Origin: Candidatus Sumerlaeota bacterium
GTDB taxonomy: Bacteria; Sumerlaeota; Sumerlaeia; JADFCT01
Reading direction: 5' to 3'
Assembly: GCA_026398575.1 (NCBI GenBank)
Contig: JAPLSP010000648.1
Span: forward strand, 1 to 6,043
DNA length: 6,043 nt
Shown here: one piece after another, positions 5,982 to 6,043 of the stretch
Numbering within the stretch: the stretch's first letter is position 1
Layout: each line of letters begins with the position of its first letter
Position numbers and translations under genes: made by a program
The notes under the pieces: model-generated
Database searches by the model: none
What the model was told of the DNA's origin: nothing
What the model saw: the letters and a program-made list of their open reading frames with translations, nothing else

Positions 5982-6009
5982 TCAAGGAGCGTCTAGCGTT
6001 ATTCCTTGA
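5982..6009. repeat. 7-bp inverted repeat, TCAAGGA / TCCTTGA
   Basis: Perfect 7-bp arms at 5982-5988 and 6003-6009 surround a 14-nt spacer. No T-run follows on either strand, so it is not an obvious terminator. It shares the TCAAG/CTTGA core with the palindrome at 5882-5898. It could be a weak hairpin or a second regulator half-site pair. Confidence 0.35.
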
Positions 6010-6043
6010 ATTGGCGGCGAATGGTAGGCCGGCCCGCTCCGTC

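Larger units (their letters stand above)
5719..6043. other. Gene-free region upstream of the oxidoreductase gene
   Basis: No convincing coding frame was found on either strand. Open frames here are short, lack ribosome binding sites and show no recognisable protein motif. The stretch instead holds a decamer repeat (5751-5830), a perfect 17-bp palindrome (5882-5898), a TTGACA box (5915-5920), a bulged inverted repeat (5938-5969) and a 7-bp inverted repeat (5982-6009). It is probably the promoter region of the oxidoreductase gene plus dispersed repeats. The end of an upstream gene may lie just beyond the right edge. Confidence 0.6.

Overview
The window looks like chromosome from an uncultured, GC-rich bacterium of the Planctomycetota/PVC type or a similar deep phylum (Sumerlaeota or Hydrogenedentota are possible). 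Three things point there: a Tat-exported Gfo/Idh/MocA oxidoreductase, a large exported HEAT-repeat protein ending in a ThuA domain, and an orphan GspG-like pseudopilin with the 'NFLEAQTRSK' signature. The phylum is an inference from protein style; no marker gene is present.

All three supported genes lie on the minus strand. In transcription order (right to left) they are the oxidoreductase (5718-4372), the HEAT/beta-sandwich/ThuA protein (4234-749) and the pseudopilin (679-95). The gaps are 137 bp and 69 bp. The 325 bp right of the oxidoreductase start hold no convincing gene. They hold a decamer repeat tract, a perfect 17-bp palindrome beside a TTGACA box, and two weaker inverted repeats. 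The 94 bp left of the pseudopilin show nothing recognisable.

The oxidoreductase and the ThuA protein are plausibly functional partners. ThuA and the Gfo/Idh/MocA enzyme ThuB act together in rhizobial disaccharide oxidation, giving 3-keto sugars. Here both proteins carry export signals, which suggests sugar oxidation or processing outside the cytoplasm. The pseudopilin is probably a separate unit with its own start region.

A notable non-coding pattern is that each of the three upstream gaps carries a different short repeat: ~10-bp units (5751-5830), a pair of 16-bp GC-rich palindromes flanking a perfect hairpin (4260-4339), and 9-bp units (712-738). These repeats create spurious N-terminal ORF extensions of the two larger genes. 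I corrected the starts of all three genes using ribosome binding sites and signal peptides.
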